A stretch of 34,856 nucleotides of DNA from Levilactobacillus namurensis DSM 19117 (GCF_001434785.1 NZ_AZDT01000067.1:1-34856); one strand, 5' to 3'; numbered from the stretch's first letter, positions 1-9,352 are shown. Notes: generated from the sequence alone by a model not told the origin. Numbers and translations: made by a program.

Positions 1-317
1 ACTTGAATCATGTGTTTGATGGGGATTTTGGAGTTTCTGGTGAATAATTCAGGATTGTAATTTCAAGGGGTAATCTAAATTTTTACGTTCAACTTTATCC
101 CGTTCTAGTAAAACGTAAACCGTTTTATGTGAAAAATGAGAATTTATTACGTATTCGTTCAATTTTCAACACATTTTATCAACTGCCGGTCTAGGCTAAG
201 CCTCTGCCGATGCTTCGTCTATAACATTAAAAATGGTGTCGCTGGATTTCCCCAACAACACCAAATCAGCTTGCTTCAGAATCTAATCATCCACTTTGAG
301 GCACTTTCCCTGACGAC
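1..317. other. AT-rich stretch without a convincing gene
   Basis: I see no convincing gene here. On the plus strand one frame is open from position 3 and ends at a stop at 45-47, so the first bases could be the tail of a gene that begins outside the window, but 14 codons are too few to identify it. Positions 109-127 form a perfect 7-bp hairpin (TAAAACG/CGTTTTA) with no clear T-run, possibly the end of that upstream transcript. A 61-codon frame at 136-321 has no ribosome binding site and does not look like protein. Confidence 0.4.
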
Positions 318-1130
318 TTAACTAAGCCCCAGTTCTTGGTTTCTTAGCGCAATGGCATGGAGCGACCCGCGAACGTACCTGGCATATCCCGCGGCTTCTT
401 CCGGAATCTCAGCCTGATCATCAGTTACTGTGTCCGTATAACTGCCATGATCATCAAACGTCGTCAAATCGTACACCTCATAGGCATCATTAACAAACGA
501 CTCAAGTTTAAAAAAGTGGACAAATGTTTCAAAAGGATGCCCTTCACGTCTAAAAAGGTCAAACCAATTGGTATAGTTTTCCCATGCTTTTTGCACCCAT
601 TGGTTTGATATTTCATCACCGTTAAACAACTGTTTCATGGCATATAACGTCTTATCAAAGCGGTCATAGTAACCATTCTTACCACTTCGCGCCTGATTCA
701 TGGTAATGGAACGGTAGGCTGGAAATACAATGTGACCACCTAACGTTCGCGACACCTTCAGAAACTCAATAATGGTTTCATCTGGCATCCCGACTTTCTG
801 CGCCCAGTAAACAGAAGGACCGATATAATCCGATGATAGGATTAAGTCGCGACCCCCATCTACGCTTAAAATCGGTTGTTTGTGATAGGGTTCGCTTATC
901 ACCGTTTTCAGCCCCAACTTCGCAATACTAGCCGTATTAAAGAAAGCTGTACACAAGTCATCATAAAGTGGTTTAGCCTCTTCGTAGTTATCCGGGTCCT
1001 TGCGGTTCGCTAAATCAAAATTCTTAGGAAAATCTGGATATAAATCGAATAAATAATTTTTAATAATATCCTCCACTAAATATTTATAACGCTGATCAAT
1101 TTTCTTTTTAAATACACTAATTACATTCAT
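318..1130 (-). CDS. DUF6994-like protein of unknown function
   Basis: The protein of about 270 residues resembles, from memory, the DUF6994 family of uncharacterised bacterial and phage-associated proteins. Shared features are an N-terminal 'KDPD' stretch, a central SSDYIG segment, the block GGHIVFPAYRSITMNQARSG followed by YDRFD, and a C-terminal FVHFFKLESFV segment. No catalytic motif, signal peptide or membrane helix is visible. I place the start at the ATG at 1130, because a frame that begins earlier (1157) would translate through the terminator hairpin at 1131-1160. That start has no Shine-Dalgarno sequence: the bases before it are the T-run of the terminator. The 5' part is clearly AT-richer than the genes to the right, which suggests acquisition. 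The function is unknown; the family call is by pattern only. Confidence 0.6.
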   Translation of the reverse strand: MNVISVFKKKIDQRYKYLVEDIIKNYLFDLYPDFPKNFDLANRKDPDNYEEAKPLYDDLCTAFFNTASIAKLGLKTVISEPYHKQPILSVDGGRDLILSSDYIGPSVYWAQKVGMPDETIIEFLKVSRTLGGHIVFPAYRSITMNQARSGKNGYYDRFDKTLYAMKQLFNGDEISNQWVQKAWENYTNWFDLFRREGHPFETFVHFFKLESFVNDAYEVYDLTTFDDHGSYTDTVTDDQAEIPEEAAGYARYVRGSLHAIALRNQELGLS

Positions 1131-1160
1131 AAAAAATGCCGGACCTAGGCCCGGCATTTT
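1131..1160 (-). terminator. Intrinsic terminator after the 5'-nucleotidase remnant
   Basis: An inverted repeat (ATGCCGG-ACCTAGG-CCCGGCAT on the plus strand) is flanked by A-runs and T-runs, so it can terminate in either direction. It lies directly behind the stop of the pseudogene at 1163, and its T-run touches the start codon of the next gene on the same strand. Confidence 0.75.
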
Positions 1161-1162
1161 GC

Positions 1163-2855
1163 TTAAGCTGCTGGTTGCGCATTAGGCAACGTCGTCCCCA
1201 GCACCGCAGCATCTGCTTTCACAAATACTTTGCGGTTAGCTTGAGGGGCAACGATTGGCTTACCCGCGGCCTGCATATCCTTCACGTATTGCACAAATAC
1301 TTCGGTATCAGAAGCTAGAGACCCCACAATCTTGGTCCCCTGGAAGGTAAAGCTCTTGTTCCCGTGTAAGAAGTCGTTAATCACTACCCGGTAGGTAGCT
1401 TGTGGATCTAACGGCTGTCCATCTGCTTTGGTCACCTGTACAACTTGTTTAGTCTTTCCTTGAGCTGCAAACGTGTAACGTAACCCTGCAACTTGTAATT
1501 CCTTAAAGCCCGTTCTTCTGAGCTTCGAATAACTGGCCATCTACCACTAATTCGCCCACGGGTGATTCACCGTTAGCCGTTGAAGCTTGCTTAATGGCTT
1601 CCGTGGAAGCTGCCTTACCAATCACAGCATTGATCTTACCGGCAACCCGCCGATTGGCATCTTTAATAATCCGGGCAACCCGCCGGTTACTCTTAGTCTT
1701 AGGATCAGCTTTAGCCGACAAGACCGGGTAAACGTGAGTCTCTAGTGCACTAAATTTACCCGTCTTAGGATTAATGTAGCCTTGAGTGTCATCAAACGCC
1801 CGGGCACTGGATAAGGCCTGAACAACGTGGGTCTTGCCTACTAAGGCATTCCCATACATGTGCGTATGTGCCCCGACAAATAGGCCAACATTATTGTGGG
1901 GGTCAAGCTTATTCACGCGTTGTAGAATATCAACACCATTCCCCCAAGCACTAGTCTTGTTGTTCTGGACACCCCGGTGCGCTAAGACCACTACCGCCTT
2001 AACACCCTTCGCGTTCAAGATTCGATCATACTTGGCAATCGTCTTGGCTTCGTCCAAGACTTTGTAGTCCTTGTAATTCCGTTCATAGGTCAACGTTGGT
2101 AATTCCGTAGTTTCGATACCGATGAAGCCGACCTTTGCGCTACGTCCGTGGGCGCGCACCGTCCGAATCGTGTACGGCCGGTATCCGTAAGGTTGCTTCC
2201 CATTATCCTTACGAACCACGTTAGCCACGACTTCTTGCATCTTAGAAGCTAGGTGGGGGTAACGTTGAATCAATTTATCCGCATCCTTGCCCGGACGGCC
2301 GCCCGTTAGAATCCGGTTGAATTCAGGTAGGCCTTGGTCAAATTCGTGATTACCCAACGTTCCGATCTGAAACTTCATGGCCCGTAAAGCGTGCATGGTG
2401 GGTTCGTGTGCTAACAAAGTGGAATTGGCAGGCGAAGCCCCCACCATGTCCCCCGATTGCACGCGGAACGTGTTCCGGGACAAGTGAACGTGACGAAATT
2501 GTCGCTGAGCCTGGTCGAGATAGGCTGCCAAGCGACTAACATTTCCCGTATTCTCGTAAATCTTTCCCCCGATGTAGGCCTTACCTGAAGTATCCAGGCC
2601 CCCGTGTAGGTCGTTAATCCCTAAAAATTGAACGGGAATATCGTGCCGGTGATGCCGATCCCGGTGTTGAAAGTTAGGCTCACTCAACACAGAGCTGTAC
2701 TGGTCCTCTGGCTGTTGATGGGTGACTCGAACCACGTTGGCTGGTCGGTCACTAGCCTGCGCTAGGGTGGTTAAGTTCCCCGTGCCGCTGACCACCATCA
2801 TTGGAACTAATAAACTCAGTAGTGCTTTATGCAATCCATGTGGTGTTGCACTCAT
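1163..2855 (-). pseudogene. 5'-nucleotidase / cyclic phosphodiesterase (UshA-like), broken by deletion and frameshift
   Basis: The first frame (2855 to 1503) encodes a signal peptide and a metallophosphatase domain of secreted 5'-nucleotidases. It has FLGINDLHGGLD near residue 78, SGDMVGAS, GNHEFDQG, and VVVLAHRGVQ followed by VGAHTHMYG. It then enters the C-terminal substrate-binding domain (SPVGELVVDGQLFEAQ) and stops. A second frame (1540 to 1163) continues with the late part of that domain (LQVAGLRYTFAAQ, YRVVINDFLHG). Between them the family normally has about 65-75 more residues, including the NNGGIR motif and the QPF-containing segment; these are absent and the frame shifts. I therefore call one gene with an internal deletion of roughly 200 bases. 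The start has a clear AGGAGG seven bases upstream. A truncated 450-residue product could still be made and secreted, but it lacks the substrate-binding core. Confidence 0.8.
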
Positions 2856-3039
2856 AAATATCCTCCTCAGGAATCTTTATTTAATTGGTACTCGCTTAGC
2901 TTACCAGGTTCAAAATTCGCTGGCAACGCTTTACTGACTGCAATGATCACCTGTCGAGCATATGGCTGTGCTGATTAATTTTCTTATTATTTTTGATTAA
3001 ATATTCAATAAATTATCATAATTATTCATTAAGCCGATT

Positions 3040-3070
3040 AAAAAGCCTTCCAACCGTGAATGGTTAGAAG
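3040..3070 (-). terminator. Intrinsic terminator of the secreted hydrolase gene
   Basis: Read on the minus strand, CTTCTAACC and GGTTGGAAG form a stem around a six-base loop, followed by GCTTTTT. It begins a few bases after the stop codon at 3077. Confidence 0.75.
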
Positions 3071-3076
3071 ACCGCT

Positions 3077-3931
3077 TTACTTATCCCAAAGAAACTTGAT
3101 CATGGCCCGGTCGACTTGGGCGTTGTGGTGTAGCCGACTATGTTGGGCCCCCGCACCTTTAAACTGCCGCTCGCGATAACTCTTAGCCCGTTTTGCCAGT
3201 AAGTAACGTAAGGATTTAGACGAATTATTAGTGACCCGTCCATCGGAATCCGTCCCATTGCCCAAGTCACCGTAAATGTTCAAAACCGCCGTTTGTTTCT
3301 TAGGATACCGTTGCCGCAGCTTTAATAACCGCCGATAGGCTGAATCCATAGGCGTGGGCCGGCCCGCCGCCGTCAACCGAATCCGGTGGGGCCAGTCCCC
3401 CTCATTCAGGACCCCATCGTAATGACCACCCAAGGACACAAATTTAGCCAGCTTAGGTAGTCGTCGGTTAGTCGAGTTGGCTAATAAATAGTACGCAATC
3501 GCCAAATTCCCCGTCGAATGGCCCACCATATTCATCTGCTTAAAATGATAGGTAGCTTGTAACTTTCGTACCACGTTGCGGACCCAACGGCCATTGGTCA
3601 CGTAATTCGTATTCCGCGTGTTCAAAAAATTTACTTCAACGATTGGCGTTCGTGAGGTAGGTCTAAACTTCCCGACTAAGGTCACCCGACCACTTGCCGC
3701 AACGTCCGCACGAATGACCGACTTGGTCACGCCAGCTTTCTTCGCCGCGCCGACCATATGCCGCTCCGAACGGTAGCTACTAGGCGCACCGTGAAAGTAA
3801 AGGGTTGGGGTCATTGGCGTGGTCGGAGCAGCGTGCACCAACTGGGGACCCATTAGCCCCAGCAAACTCCCCATTAGCAGGAGAATCCCCCCGACACAAT
3901 ACCGTTTAATTTTGATTTGCATCTGTTCCAT
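3077..3931 (-). CDS. Secreted alpha/beta hydrolase (DUF915-like)
   Basis: A 284-residue exported serine hydrolase of the DUF915/COG4814 type common in lactobacilli. Residues 1-34 are a signal peptide: a basic start, a hydrophobic core rich in Leu and Gly, then VHA-AP as a likely signal peptidase I site. The fold is supported by the oxyanion HG at residues 47-48, the nucleophile elbow GHSTG with Ser139, an acidic segment around NIYGDLGNGTDSDG, and a C-terminal His within HSRLHHN. The substrate is unknown; a cell-surface esterase is the conservative call. The start at 3931 has GGAGG only three bases upstream; the next ATG three codons later is an alternative. It is divergent from the HAD gene at 4112, and the shared upstream region holds palindromes (3955-3984). 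Confidence 0.82.
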   Translation of the reverse strand: MEQMQIKIKRYCVGGILLLMGSLLGLMGPQLVHAAPTTPMTPTLYFHGAPSSYRSERHMVGAAKKAGVTKSVIRADVAASGRVTLVGKFRPTSRTPIVEVNFLNTRNTNYVTNGRWVRNVVRKLQATYHFKQMNMVGHSTGNLAIAYYLLANSTNRRLPKLAKFVSLGGHYDGVLNEGDWPHRIRLTAAGRPTPMDSAYRRLLKLRQRYPKKQTAVLNIYGDLGNGTDSDGRVTNNSSKSLRYLLAKRAKSYRERQFKGAGAQHSRLHHNAQVDRAMIKFLWDK

Positions 3932-3954
3932 TAGCCTCCAAAAAACTTAAGAAA

Positions 3955-3984
3955 TTCAACAGTTGAAAAGTCGACTATTCAACT
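3955..3984. promoter_or_regulatory. Overlapping palindromes, probable operator
   Basis: The half-sites TTCAAC and GTTGAA alternate three times. One palindrome is TTCAAC-A-GTTGAA. The second spans 3961-3984, has AGTTGAA and TTCAACT arms around a central AGTCGACT, and is a 24-bp palindrome with one symmetric mismatch. It lies between the divergent genes that start at 3931 and 4112, close to the start of the left one, so a dimeric repressor site is the simplest reading. The regulator is not in the window. Confidence 0.5.
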
Positions 3985-4111
3985 ATCGTTCTTAGTGTAA
4001 CAAGTTTTCCCCCGGTATTAAATAGTTGATATTAATTTTTTTGTTCCCCGGTTAGCCCCTATCTGTGCTAAAGTTAGACCTAACTAAACTTTTTCAGGAG
4101 CTGACTGTACC

Positions 4112-4798
4112 ATGGATTTTCCAATTCTACTCTTCGACTTAGACCAGACCCTTTTCGACACCGACACGAACGCCCAAAACGCCCTACGCAAATTAGCGTT
4201 ACCCTTTAACTTTGCTTTCAATGATCAACAGGTGGCTTACTGGCATCGCCTGCAACAAATCATGTGGGCCGACTTCGAACAGCAGAAATTAACGCGTGAA
4301 ACACTCATCAACACCCGGTTTGAACGGTACTTTGCCCACTACGGCATCACGGTTGACGGTCCCACCTACGAACGGGCCTTTCAACAGCAATTCTTCGCTG
4401 AACACGCGTTAATGCCCCACGCCCAGGAGGTTTTAGCCCGCTTAAAAGCTGCTCATCATCAACTGGCCGTAATTTCCAACGGAACCCGTGCTAAGCAAGA
4501 CCGCCAGTTAGCGGATTCTCATCTGGACCAATACTTCGATCAGGTCTTCTTGTCTGAAGACTTGCACGTCAGCAAGCCCGACCGCCAGTTCTTTACCCAA
4601 GTCCAAGCGGGGTGGCCCCAGGCGACAACCACCGATTATCTCGTTATCGGGGACTCCCTATCCGCCGACATCCAAGGCGCCAATAACGCCCAGTTAGCAA
4701 GTGTTTGGTACAATCTTCACCAGCTTCCCAATACCTCTCACGCAACCCCCACTTATCAAATCACGACACTCCCAGAACTCATCGATCTCCTCAAGTAA
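4112..4798 (+). CDS. HAD-superfamily hydrolase, YjjG-like nucleotidase
   Basis: A 228-residue phosphatase of the haloacid dehalogenase superfamily. Motif I is DLDQT at residues 9-13 (Asp9 nucleophile, Asp11 acid/base), motif II is ISNGT near residue 121, motif III is the Lys in VSKPD, and motif IV is GDSLSADIQGA. The helical cap between motifs I and II and the overall length fit the YjjG group, which removes phosphate from non-canonical pyrimidine nucleotides; that substrate is inferred from the family. It is cytosolic, with no signal peptide. AGGAG lies 11 bases before the ATG. A strong terminator follows, so it appears to be a single-gene transcript. Confidence 0.85.
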   Translation: MDFPILLFDLDQTLFDTDTNAQNALRKLALPFNFAFNDQQVAYWHRLQQIMWADFEQQKLTRETLINTRFERYFAHYGITVDGPTYERAFQQQFFAEHALMPHAQEVLARLKAAHHQLAVISNGTRAKQDRQLADSHLDQYFDQVFLSEDLHVSKPDRQFFTQVQAGWPQATTTDYLVIGDSLSADIQGANNAQLASVWYNLHQLPNTSHATPTYQITTLPELIDLLK

Positions 4799-4818
4799 CC
4801 CAGTTCATTTACGGCAGC

Positions 4819-4855
4819 AAAAAAAATTCCTGGAATAATCTTCCAGGAATTTTTT
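4819..4855. terminator. Bidirectional terminator between the HAD gene and asnS
   Basis: ATTCCTGGAA and TTCCAGGAAT pair perfectly around a five-base loop, with an A-run on one side and a T-run on the other. It serves the two convergent genes. Confidence 0.9.
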
Positions 4856-4863
4856 CGTTTACC

Positions 4864-6258
4864 TTAAAATTCAGCGTTACCCGGCGTCCGGGGGTAAGGG
4901 ATCACGTCACGGATGTTTTCCATCCCCGTGACGTACATGACTAGTCGTTCAAACCCAATCCCAAACCCAGAGTGCTTGGTTTCTCCGTACTTCCGGAGAT
5001 CTTCGTACCAAGCGTACTCTTCGGCTGGCATGTGGTTGTCCTTAATCTTCTGGTCCAAGACAGCCAACCGTTCTTCACGTTGACTCCCTCCGACTAATTC
5101 TCCGATTTCTGGGACCAACAAGTCAACGGCCGCCACCGTCTTCCCATCATCGTTAGCCCGCATGTAGAAGGCCTTGATTTCCTTCGGGTAGTCCGTTAAG
5201 AAGACCGGCTTGTTATAGATGTGTTCACACAAGTACCGTTCGTGCTCGGCTTCCAGATCCAGACCCCAGTATACGGGAACGTCGAAGTCGACGTCCGCGT
5301 TCTCTAGTTCCTTGATGGCTTCCGTGTAAGTCAACCGCGCAAACTTTTCGTCGCGGGTCTTCTCTAGGCGTGCAATCAACTGGTCATCCACGTTGTCGTT
5401 CAAGAAGGCCAATTCATCTTGGGCATGGTCCAGAACGTAACCTACTACGGCCTTGATCAACGCCTCAATCGTCACGATATCGTCGTCCAGATCCTCAAAC
5501 GCCATTTCGGGTTCGATCATCCAGAACTCGGAAGCGTGACGTTGGGTATGTGAGTTCTCCGCCCGGAACGTTGGGCCAAACGTGTAGACCTTCCGTAGTG
5601 CCAGTGCAAAGGCTTCCGCTTCCAACTGACCACTAACCGTCAAGTTCGTTTCTTTGCGGAAGAAATCCTTGGAGTTATCGACCTTACCCTCATCCGTCAA
5701 CGGCAAGTTGTTCATATCCAACGTGGTCGCCCGGAACATCTGGCCGGCACCTTCCGCATCGCTTCCGGTAATGATCGGCGTGTTCAGGTAGTTAAAGCCG
5801 TGTTCTTGCAAGTATTGGTGCACCGCAAAGGCTGCCAATGACCGAATCCGGAAGACCGCGTAGAACGTGTTGGTCCGGGGCCGTAAGTGGGCAATGGTCC
5901 GCAGATATTCGTAGGTGTGAGCCTTCTTTTGCAGCGGATAATCGCTATCAGAAGCCCCCTCTAACGTAATCGTTGCCGCATGAATTTCTAACGGCTGCTT
6001 AGCATCCGGCGTGTAGGCGACCGTTCCCGTCACCGCAATGGTCGAACTGATGGGGAACTTCGCAACGTCCGCGTAGTTCTCAACATCGTTAGCCTTCATC
6101 ACGATCTGCGCGTTCTTAATCGTCGAGCCGTCGTTTAATTCAATGAACCCAATCTTCTTGGAGCTCCGAATCGTCCGTACCCACCCGTGCAATGTAATCT
6201 GATCATCTTCGGCAAAATGTTGATCACCGAATAAATCTTTCACTAAAACTTCTGTCAT
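4864..6258 (-). CDS. asnS: Asparaginyl-tRNA synthetase
   Basis: A class IIb aminoacyl-tRNA synthetase of 464 residues that charges tRNA-Asn. The N-terminal OB-fold anticodon-binding domain (about residues 15-115, [20 protein letters not shown]) is followed by the catalytic domain with motif 2 (FRAEN near residue 236) and motif 3 ([13 protein letters not shown] near residue 440). The ending [15 protein letters not shown] is typical of AsnRS rather than AspRS. The length and the central segment ([20 protein letters not shown]) match the E. coli-type form of about 466 residues, not the roughly 430-residue Bacillus form. A T-box leader whose specifier reads AAC lies upstream, which supports the Asn assignment. 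Confidence 0.95.
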   Translation of the reverse strand: MTEVLVKDLFGDQHFAEDDQITLHGWVRTIRSSKKIGFIELNDGSTIKNAQIVMKANDVENYADVAKFPISSTIAVTGTVAYTPDAKQPLEIHAATITLEGASDSDYPLQKKAHTYEYLRTIAHLRPRTNTFYAVFRIRSLAAFAVHQYLQEHGFNYLNTPIITGSDAEGAGQMFRATTLDMNNLPLTDEGKVDNSKDFFRKETNLTVSGQLEAEAFALALRKVYTFGPTFRAENSHTQRHASEFWMIEPEMAFEDLDDDIVTIEALIKAVVGYVLDHAQDELAFLNDNVDDQLIARLEKTRDEKFARLTYTEAIKELENADVDFDVPVYWGLDLEAEHERYLCEHIYNKPVFLTDYPKEIKAFYMRANDDGKTVAAVDLLVPEIGELVGGSQREERLAVLDQKIKDNHMPAEEYAWYEDLRKYGETKHSGFGIGFERLVMYVTGMENIRDVIPYPRTPGNAEF

Positions 6259-6296
6259 GTGTTCAATCTCCCTTCGCTATTACCAGGTTAAAGACC

Positions 6297-6555
6297 ATAA
6301 AAAAAGACCCTTCATCCCCAAAGTCGGGACGAAAGATCTTTCCGCGGTACCACCCAATTTGTTTGTTGCCAAACCGTCTTATGCGTACAACTATACGCTC
6401 CGAACGATAACGTGTCGGCCACGGCGCATCCTACTTTAAACAGTTCAGATGGCAACAGAAAAGGTGTTTTTTCGTTTGGGGGCTGGTGACTAAGCTTCCA
6501 CTATCCTTAGTTCGCTAACACCAGGCTACCCAACGTACTCGTCTTTTTCTATGGT
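6297..6555 (-). promoter_or_regulatory. T-box leader of asnS (Asn specifier)
   Basis: On the minus strand the leader contains GACGAGTA at the base of stem I, the T-box sequence GGGTGGTACCGCGG (6341-6355) and a terminator whose arms contain TCGTCCC and GGGGATGA followed by a T-run (6299-6341). Lining up the specifier loop with the second T-box in this window puts the specifier at 6466-6468, which reads AAC (Asn). Uncharged tRNA-Asn would stabilise the antiterminator and let asnS be transcribed. Confidence 0.88.
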
Positions 6556-6639
6556 TTTTAACATTGATTTAGATAAGCACAGGTTACCACAGTTCATCGT
6601 CGGTCGCAAGCCCCCACGAGCTTACCAATCTAGGACTAA

Positions 6640-8565
6640 CTAGGCAACGCTCACGTGGCTTTGAATCTTGGCCCGGTTCAACAAGACAGAACTCGTGACC
6701 ACTGATAATGAACTAAAGGCCATCGCTAACCCCGCAAGTTCGGGACTTAACGTCACCCCTAAGGTGAAGAAGACGCCGGCCGCTACCGGAATCCCCAAGA
6801 CGTTATAGATGAATGCCCAGAAGAGATTCAACTTAATCCGGTTAAACGTCTTGCGGCTTAACGCCAGAGCCCGGTCAACGTCGCGTAAGTCGTTCTTGAC
6901 TAAAACGATCCCCCCGGCGTCAATGGCGATGTCCGTTCCCGAACCCATCGCAATCCCAACGTCTGCCGTGGTCAAAGCCGGCGCATCGTTAATCCCATCT
7001 CCGACAAAGGCAACCTTGCCGTCTGCTTGCAAGGCGGCCACATGGTCGGCCTTGTCACTGGGTAAGACGTCCGCAATCACCCGATCGATACCGACGTCTT
7101 GCGCAACGGCCTCCGCAACCCGTTGGTTATCTCCCGTTAACATCACGGTCTTCAAGCCCCGGGCTTTTAGTGCCGCAATGGCTTCACGAGAAGTGGGCTT
7201 AGGGGCGTCTTGAATGGCAATCAAGCCGATCACTTGGTCAGCCACCCCAACATAAACCACCGTCTTAGCTTCCCGTTGCAGTTGGGCAGCTTGTTGGGCC
7301 AGTGCTGGCGTTACTTCGGCCTGACTAGCCAACTTATGGTTCCCTACGAACGCCGACTGGTGCTTCACCGTTGCGGTCACCCCCTGGCCCTCAACGGCCT
7401 GGAATTGATCAACGGTCTGAGGCACAACCTGATCCGTCTGTGCTTGGTCTAAAATGGCTGACGCTAATGGATGCTCCGAACCACCTTCCAAGCTAGCCGC
7501 AACCTGTAAGACCCGGCTACGGTCCCCAACGATGTCCGTCACTTGTGGTTGACCCACCGTGATTGTCCCCGTCTTGTCGAAGACCACGGTCCGGACATCG
7601 TTAACGGCTTCTAAGACTTCACCGTTTTTGATCAAGATGCCCATTTTAGCCCCCCGACCAGTACCGACCATTAAGGCCGTGGGGGTGGCTAAGCCTAACG
7701 CACAAGGGCAGGCAATTACGACCACCGCTACCGCGAAGACTAACGCGTTGGCCACCGAGGCCCCTAAGAAGACGTACCACACTAAGAAGGTCAAGATGGA
7801 CAGGCTCAGAACCACCGGCACGAAGATATCGGAAACTTTATCCGTCAACTTCTGGATCGGTGCATGACTGTTCTGGGCTTTTTTGACCAATTCTACAATC
7901 TGAGCCAGCATGGTGTCGTCTCCCACCTTATTGGCCCGGAAAAGAAAGGTTCCGTTGCTGTTCATCGTCGACCCAATGACTGCATCATCGACGTGCTTGG
8001 TCACTGGCATGCTTTCCCCCGTGACCATCGACTCATCGACCGTCGACGTCCCTTCCAGGATCACGCCATCCACCGGAATCTTTTGGCCGGGCTTAACCCG
8101 CACCGTATCTCCGGCAACCACTTCAGCCAGCGGAACCCGGACAAAGTGACCGTCACGCAAGACCTCGGCCTCTTTGGCCTGCAAGTCAACCAATTTTTCG
8201 ACCGCGTTGGACGCATTATTACGCATGCGCTCCTCGAACACCTGGCCCAACAGGACAAAGGTCGTGACAAACGCCGCACTTTCAAAGAAGACGGGTTGGG
8301 CAGTCAGCATGGCGTAGATACTGTAGACGTAGGCCGTCAACGTCCCAATGGCGACCAGCGTATCCATATTGGCGTGGTGCTTTTTAAACGACGCCCAAGC
8401 ACTCTGCCAAAACGGCCGAGCGGCGACTAACATGATAATCGTCGTGAGTCCCAATTGGGTCCAGGCGCCTCCCGGAATCGTGCGACCAAAGGGCATCAGA
8501 ATCATCCCCACGAGCATGGGTAAGGATAACACTAACGAAATCCAGAAACGCTTGTTGATACTCAT
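6640..8565 (-). CDS. copA: Copper-type P1B ATPase without N-terminal HMA domain
   Basis: A 641-residue P-type ATPase. The membrane metal signature is CPC (ACPCALG near residue 285), YN in the next helix (FIYNVLGIP) and MxxSS in the last pair ([12 protein letters not shown]), which is the Cu(I) P1B-1 pattern. The catalytic parts are TGES, DKTGT (near residue 332), the HP pair in GSEHPLA, and GDGINDAP. It probably exports Cu(I) from the cytosol. Unlike typical CopA it starts directly with the first membrane helices and has no CxxC heavy-metal-binding domain. Its start overlaps the stop of the soluble cupredoxin gene by four bases, so the two are translationally coupled, and two CopY-type boxes control the operon. 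I use copA for function; some annotations would say copB. Confidence 0.88.
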   Translation of the reverse strand: MSINKRFWISLVLSLPMLVGMILMPFGRTIPGGAWTQLGLTTIIMLVAARPFWQSAWASFKKHHANMDTLVAIGTLTAYVYSIYAMLTAQPVFFESAAFVTTFVLLGQVFEERMRNNASNAVEKLVDLQAKEAEVLRDGHFVRVPLAEVVAGDTVRVKPGQKIPVDGVILEGTSTVDESMVTGESMPVTKHVDDAVIGSTMNSNGTFLFRANKVGDDTMLAQIVELVKKAQNSHAPIQKLTDKVSDIFVPVVLSLSILTFLVWYVFLGASVANALVFAVAVVVIACPCALGLATPTALMVGTGRGAKMGILIKNGEVLEAVNDVRTVVFDKTGTITVGQPQVTDIVGDRSRVLQVAASLEGGSEHPLASAILDQAQTDQVVPQTVDQFQAVEGQGVTATVKHQSAFVGNHKLASQAEVTPALAQQAAQLQREAKTVVYVGVADQVIGLIAIQDAPKPTSREAIAALKARGLKTVMLTGDNQRVAEAVAQDVGIDRVIADVLPSDKADHVAALQADGKVAFVGDGINDAPALTTADVGIAMGSGTDIAIDAGGIVLVKNDLRDVDRALALSRKTFNRIKLNLFWAFIYNVLGIPVAAGVFFTLGVTLSPELAGLAMAFSSLSVVTSSVLLNRAKIQSHVSVA

Positions 8566-8837
8566 TGGTCAATCACCACGTTTCCGGAAAACATATCCAT
8601 CCCACAACTAAAGGTAAACGTTCCCGCTTGATCTGTAGGAATCTTGACCGTCTTCACGGTATCCAACGGCAAATCGGTCTCAAAGCCCAATTCAGCTGAG
8701 TGCACCACATCTAGACACCCCTGAGCACTGGTCCGCGTGAAGCTCAGCGTTGCGGGGACTCCCTGTTGAAAATGAACCGTTTGGGGTTGGTAACCCCCGG
8801 CGACCGTGACGGCCTTGTTTTGTACTGTGTTCGTCAT
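8562..8837 (-). CDS. Small soluble cupredoxin-like protein
   Basis: A 91-residue protein made of a single cupredoxin-like beta domain, with no signal peptide or membrane helix, so probably cytosolic. The pattern GGYQPQ near residue 14, [10 protein letters not shown], Cys41 in QGCLD, and SCGMDMFSG (Cys78, Met80, Met82) parallels its upstream paralogue; Cys and Met are plausible copper ligands. The gene has AAGGAGG before its ATG, and its last four bases overlap the start of the ATPase. I infer that it hands Cu(I) to the ATPase, replacing the missing HMA domain. The fold is by family resemblance, the role by context. Confidence 0.78.
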   Translation of the reverse strand: MTNTVQNKAVTVAGGYQPQTVHFQQGVPATLSFTRTSAQGCLDVVHSAELGFETDLPLDTVKTVKIPTDQAGTFTFSCGMDMFSGNVVIDQ

Positions 8838-8850
8838 GTTAACGTCCTCC

Positions 8851-9222
8851 TTATTTAATCACTAAACTGCCGTGGAACATATCCATGCCACATGCCCATT
8901 CGTATTGTCCAGCATGGCTAGTATCGATCTGAATGGTCTGCGGTTGGTCCTTGGGTAACTCTTGGTTGATCCCGAAGTCACTGAAAACGACCCGGTCCAA
9001 ACAACTTGACGCATCCTTCCGGGTAAAGGTCAAGGTTGCCGGCACGCCTTGCTTCAAAACGATTTTCTCCGGAGAATAGCCCCCGTTAACTTCCACATCC
9101 ACGGATTGGCCCGTTTGCGTGGCAACCGCCGTCTCCGTTGCCACGGCATGCTTGCCGAAGAACCACCAAAAAATAAAGCCAATGATGGCTAGCCCCACAA
9201 TTAACACACTAATTTTAAGCAT
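8851..9222 (-). CDS. Membrane-anchored cupredoxin-like protein
   Basis: A 123-residue protein with an N-terminal membrane helix (residues 3-22, ending WWFFGKH) and an external cupredoxin-like domain (from about residue 40). It repeats the pattern of the downstream gene: GGYSPEK, GVPATLTFTR, Cys74 in SSCLD, and ACGMDMFHG (Cys111, Met113, Met115). I place the start at 9222, six bases after GGAGG; an in-frame TTG at 9237 would put the ribosome binding site inside the gene. It is first in the copper operon, 13 bases ahead of the second cupredoxin. A role in binding copper at the outer face of the membrane is inferred. Confidence 0.78.
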   Translation of the reverse strand: MLKISVLIVGLAIIGFIFWWFFGKHAVATETAVATQTGQSVDVEVNGGYSPEKIVLKQGVPATLTFTRKDASSCLDRVVFSDFGINQELPKDQPQTIQIDTSHAGQYEWACGMDMFHGSLVIK

Positions 9223-9264
9223 TCTGCCTGCCTCCAATATTTAATCATGACTAATTCGATTGTT

Positions 9265-9316
9265 TACAGTTGTAAACTTCAGTACGTAGCATACCGCCAT
9301 CGTTTACATTTGTCAA
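9265..9316 (-). promoter_or_regulatory. Copper operon promoter with two CopY-type boxes
   Basis: On the minus strand TTGACA (9311-9316) and TATGCT (9288-9293) are separated by 17 bases, a near-consensus promoter. A cop box TACAGTTGTA (9265-9274), inside the palindrome GTTTACA-GT-TGTAAAC, lies just downstream of the -10. A second box with one mismatch, TACATTTGTC (9305-9314), overlaps the -35. TACANNTGTA is the known site of CopY repressors of Enterococcus and Lactococcus, which leave DNA when copper is bound. No copY gene lies in the window. Confidence 0.85.
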
Positions 9317-9352
9317 CACAAAAGTCGTCGTTGCTCTTGAATCAGGCAGACT

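Noticed and set aside
7864-8430. A 188-codon plus-strand frame
   Set aside because: It lies entirely opposite the copper ATPase gene, has no ribosome binding site and resembles no protein; it is a shadow of GC-rich coding DNA.
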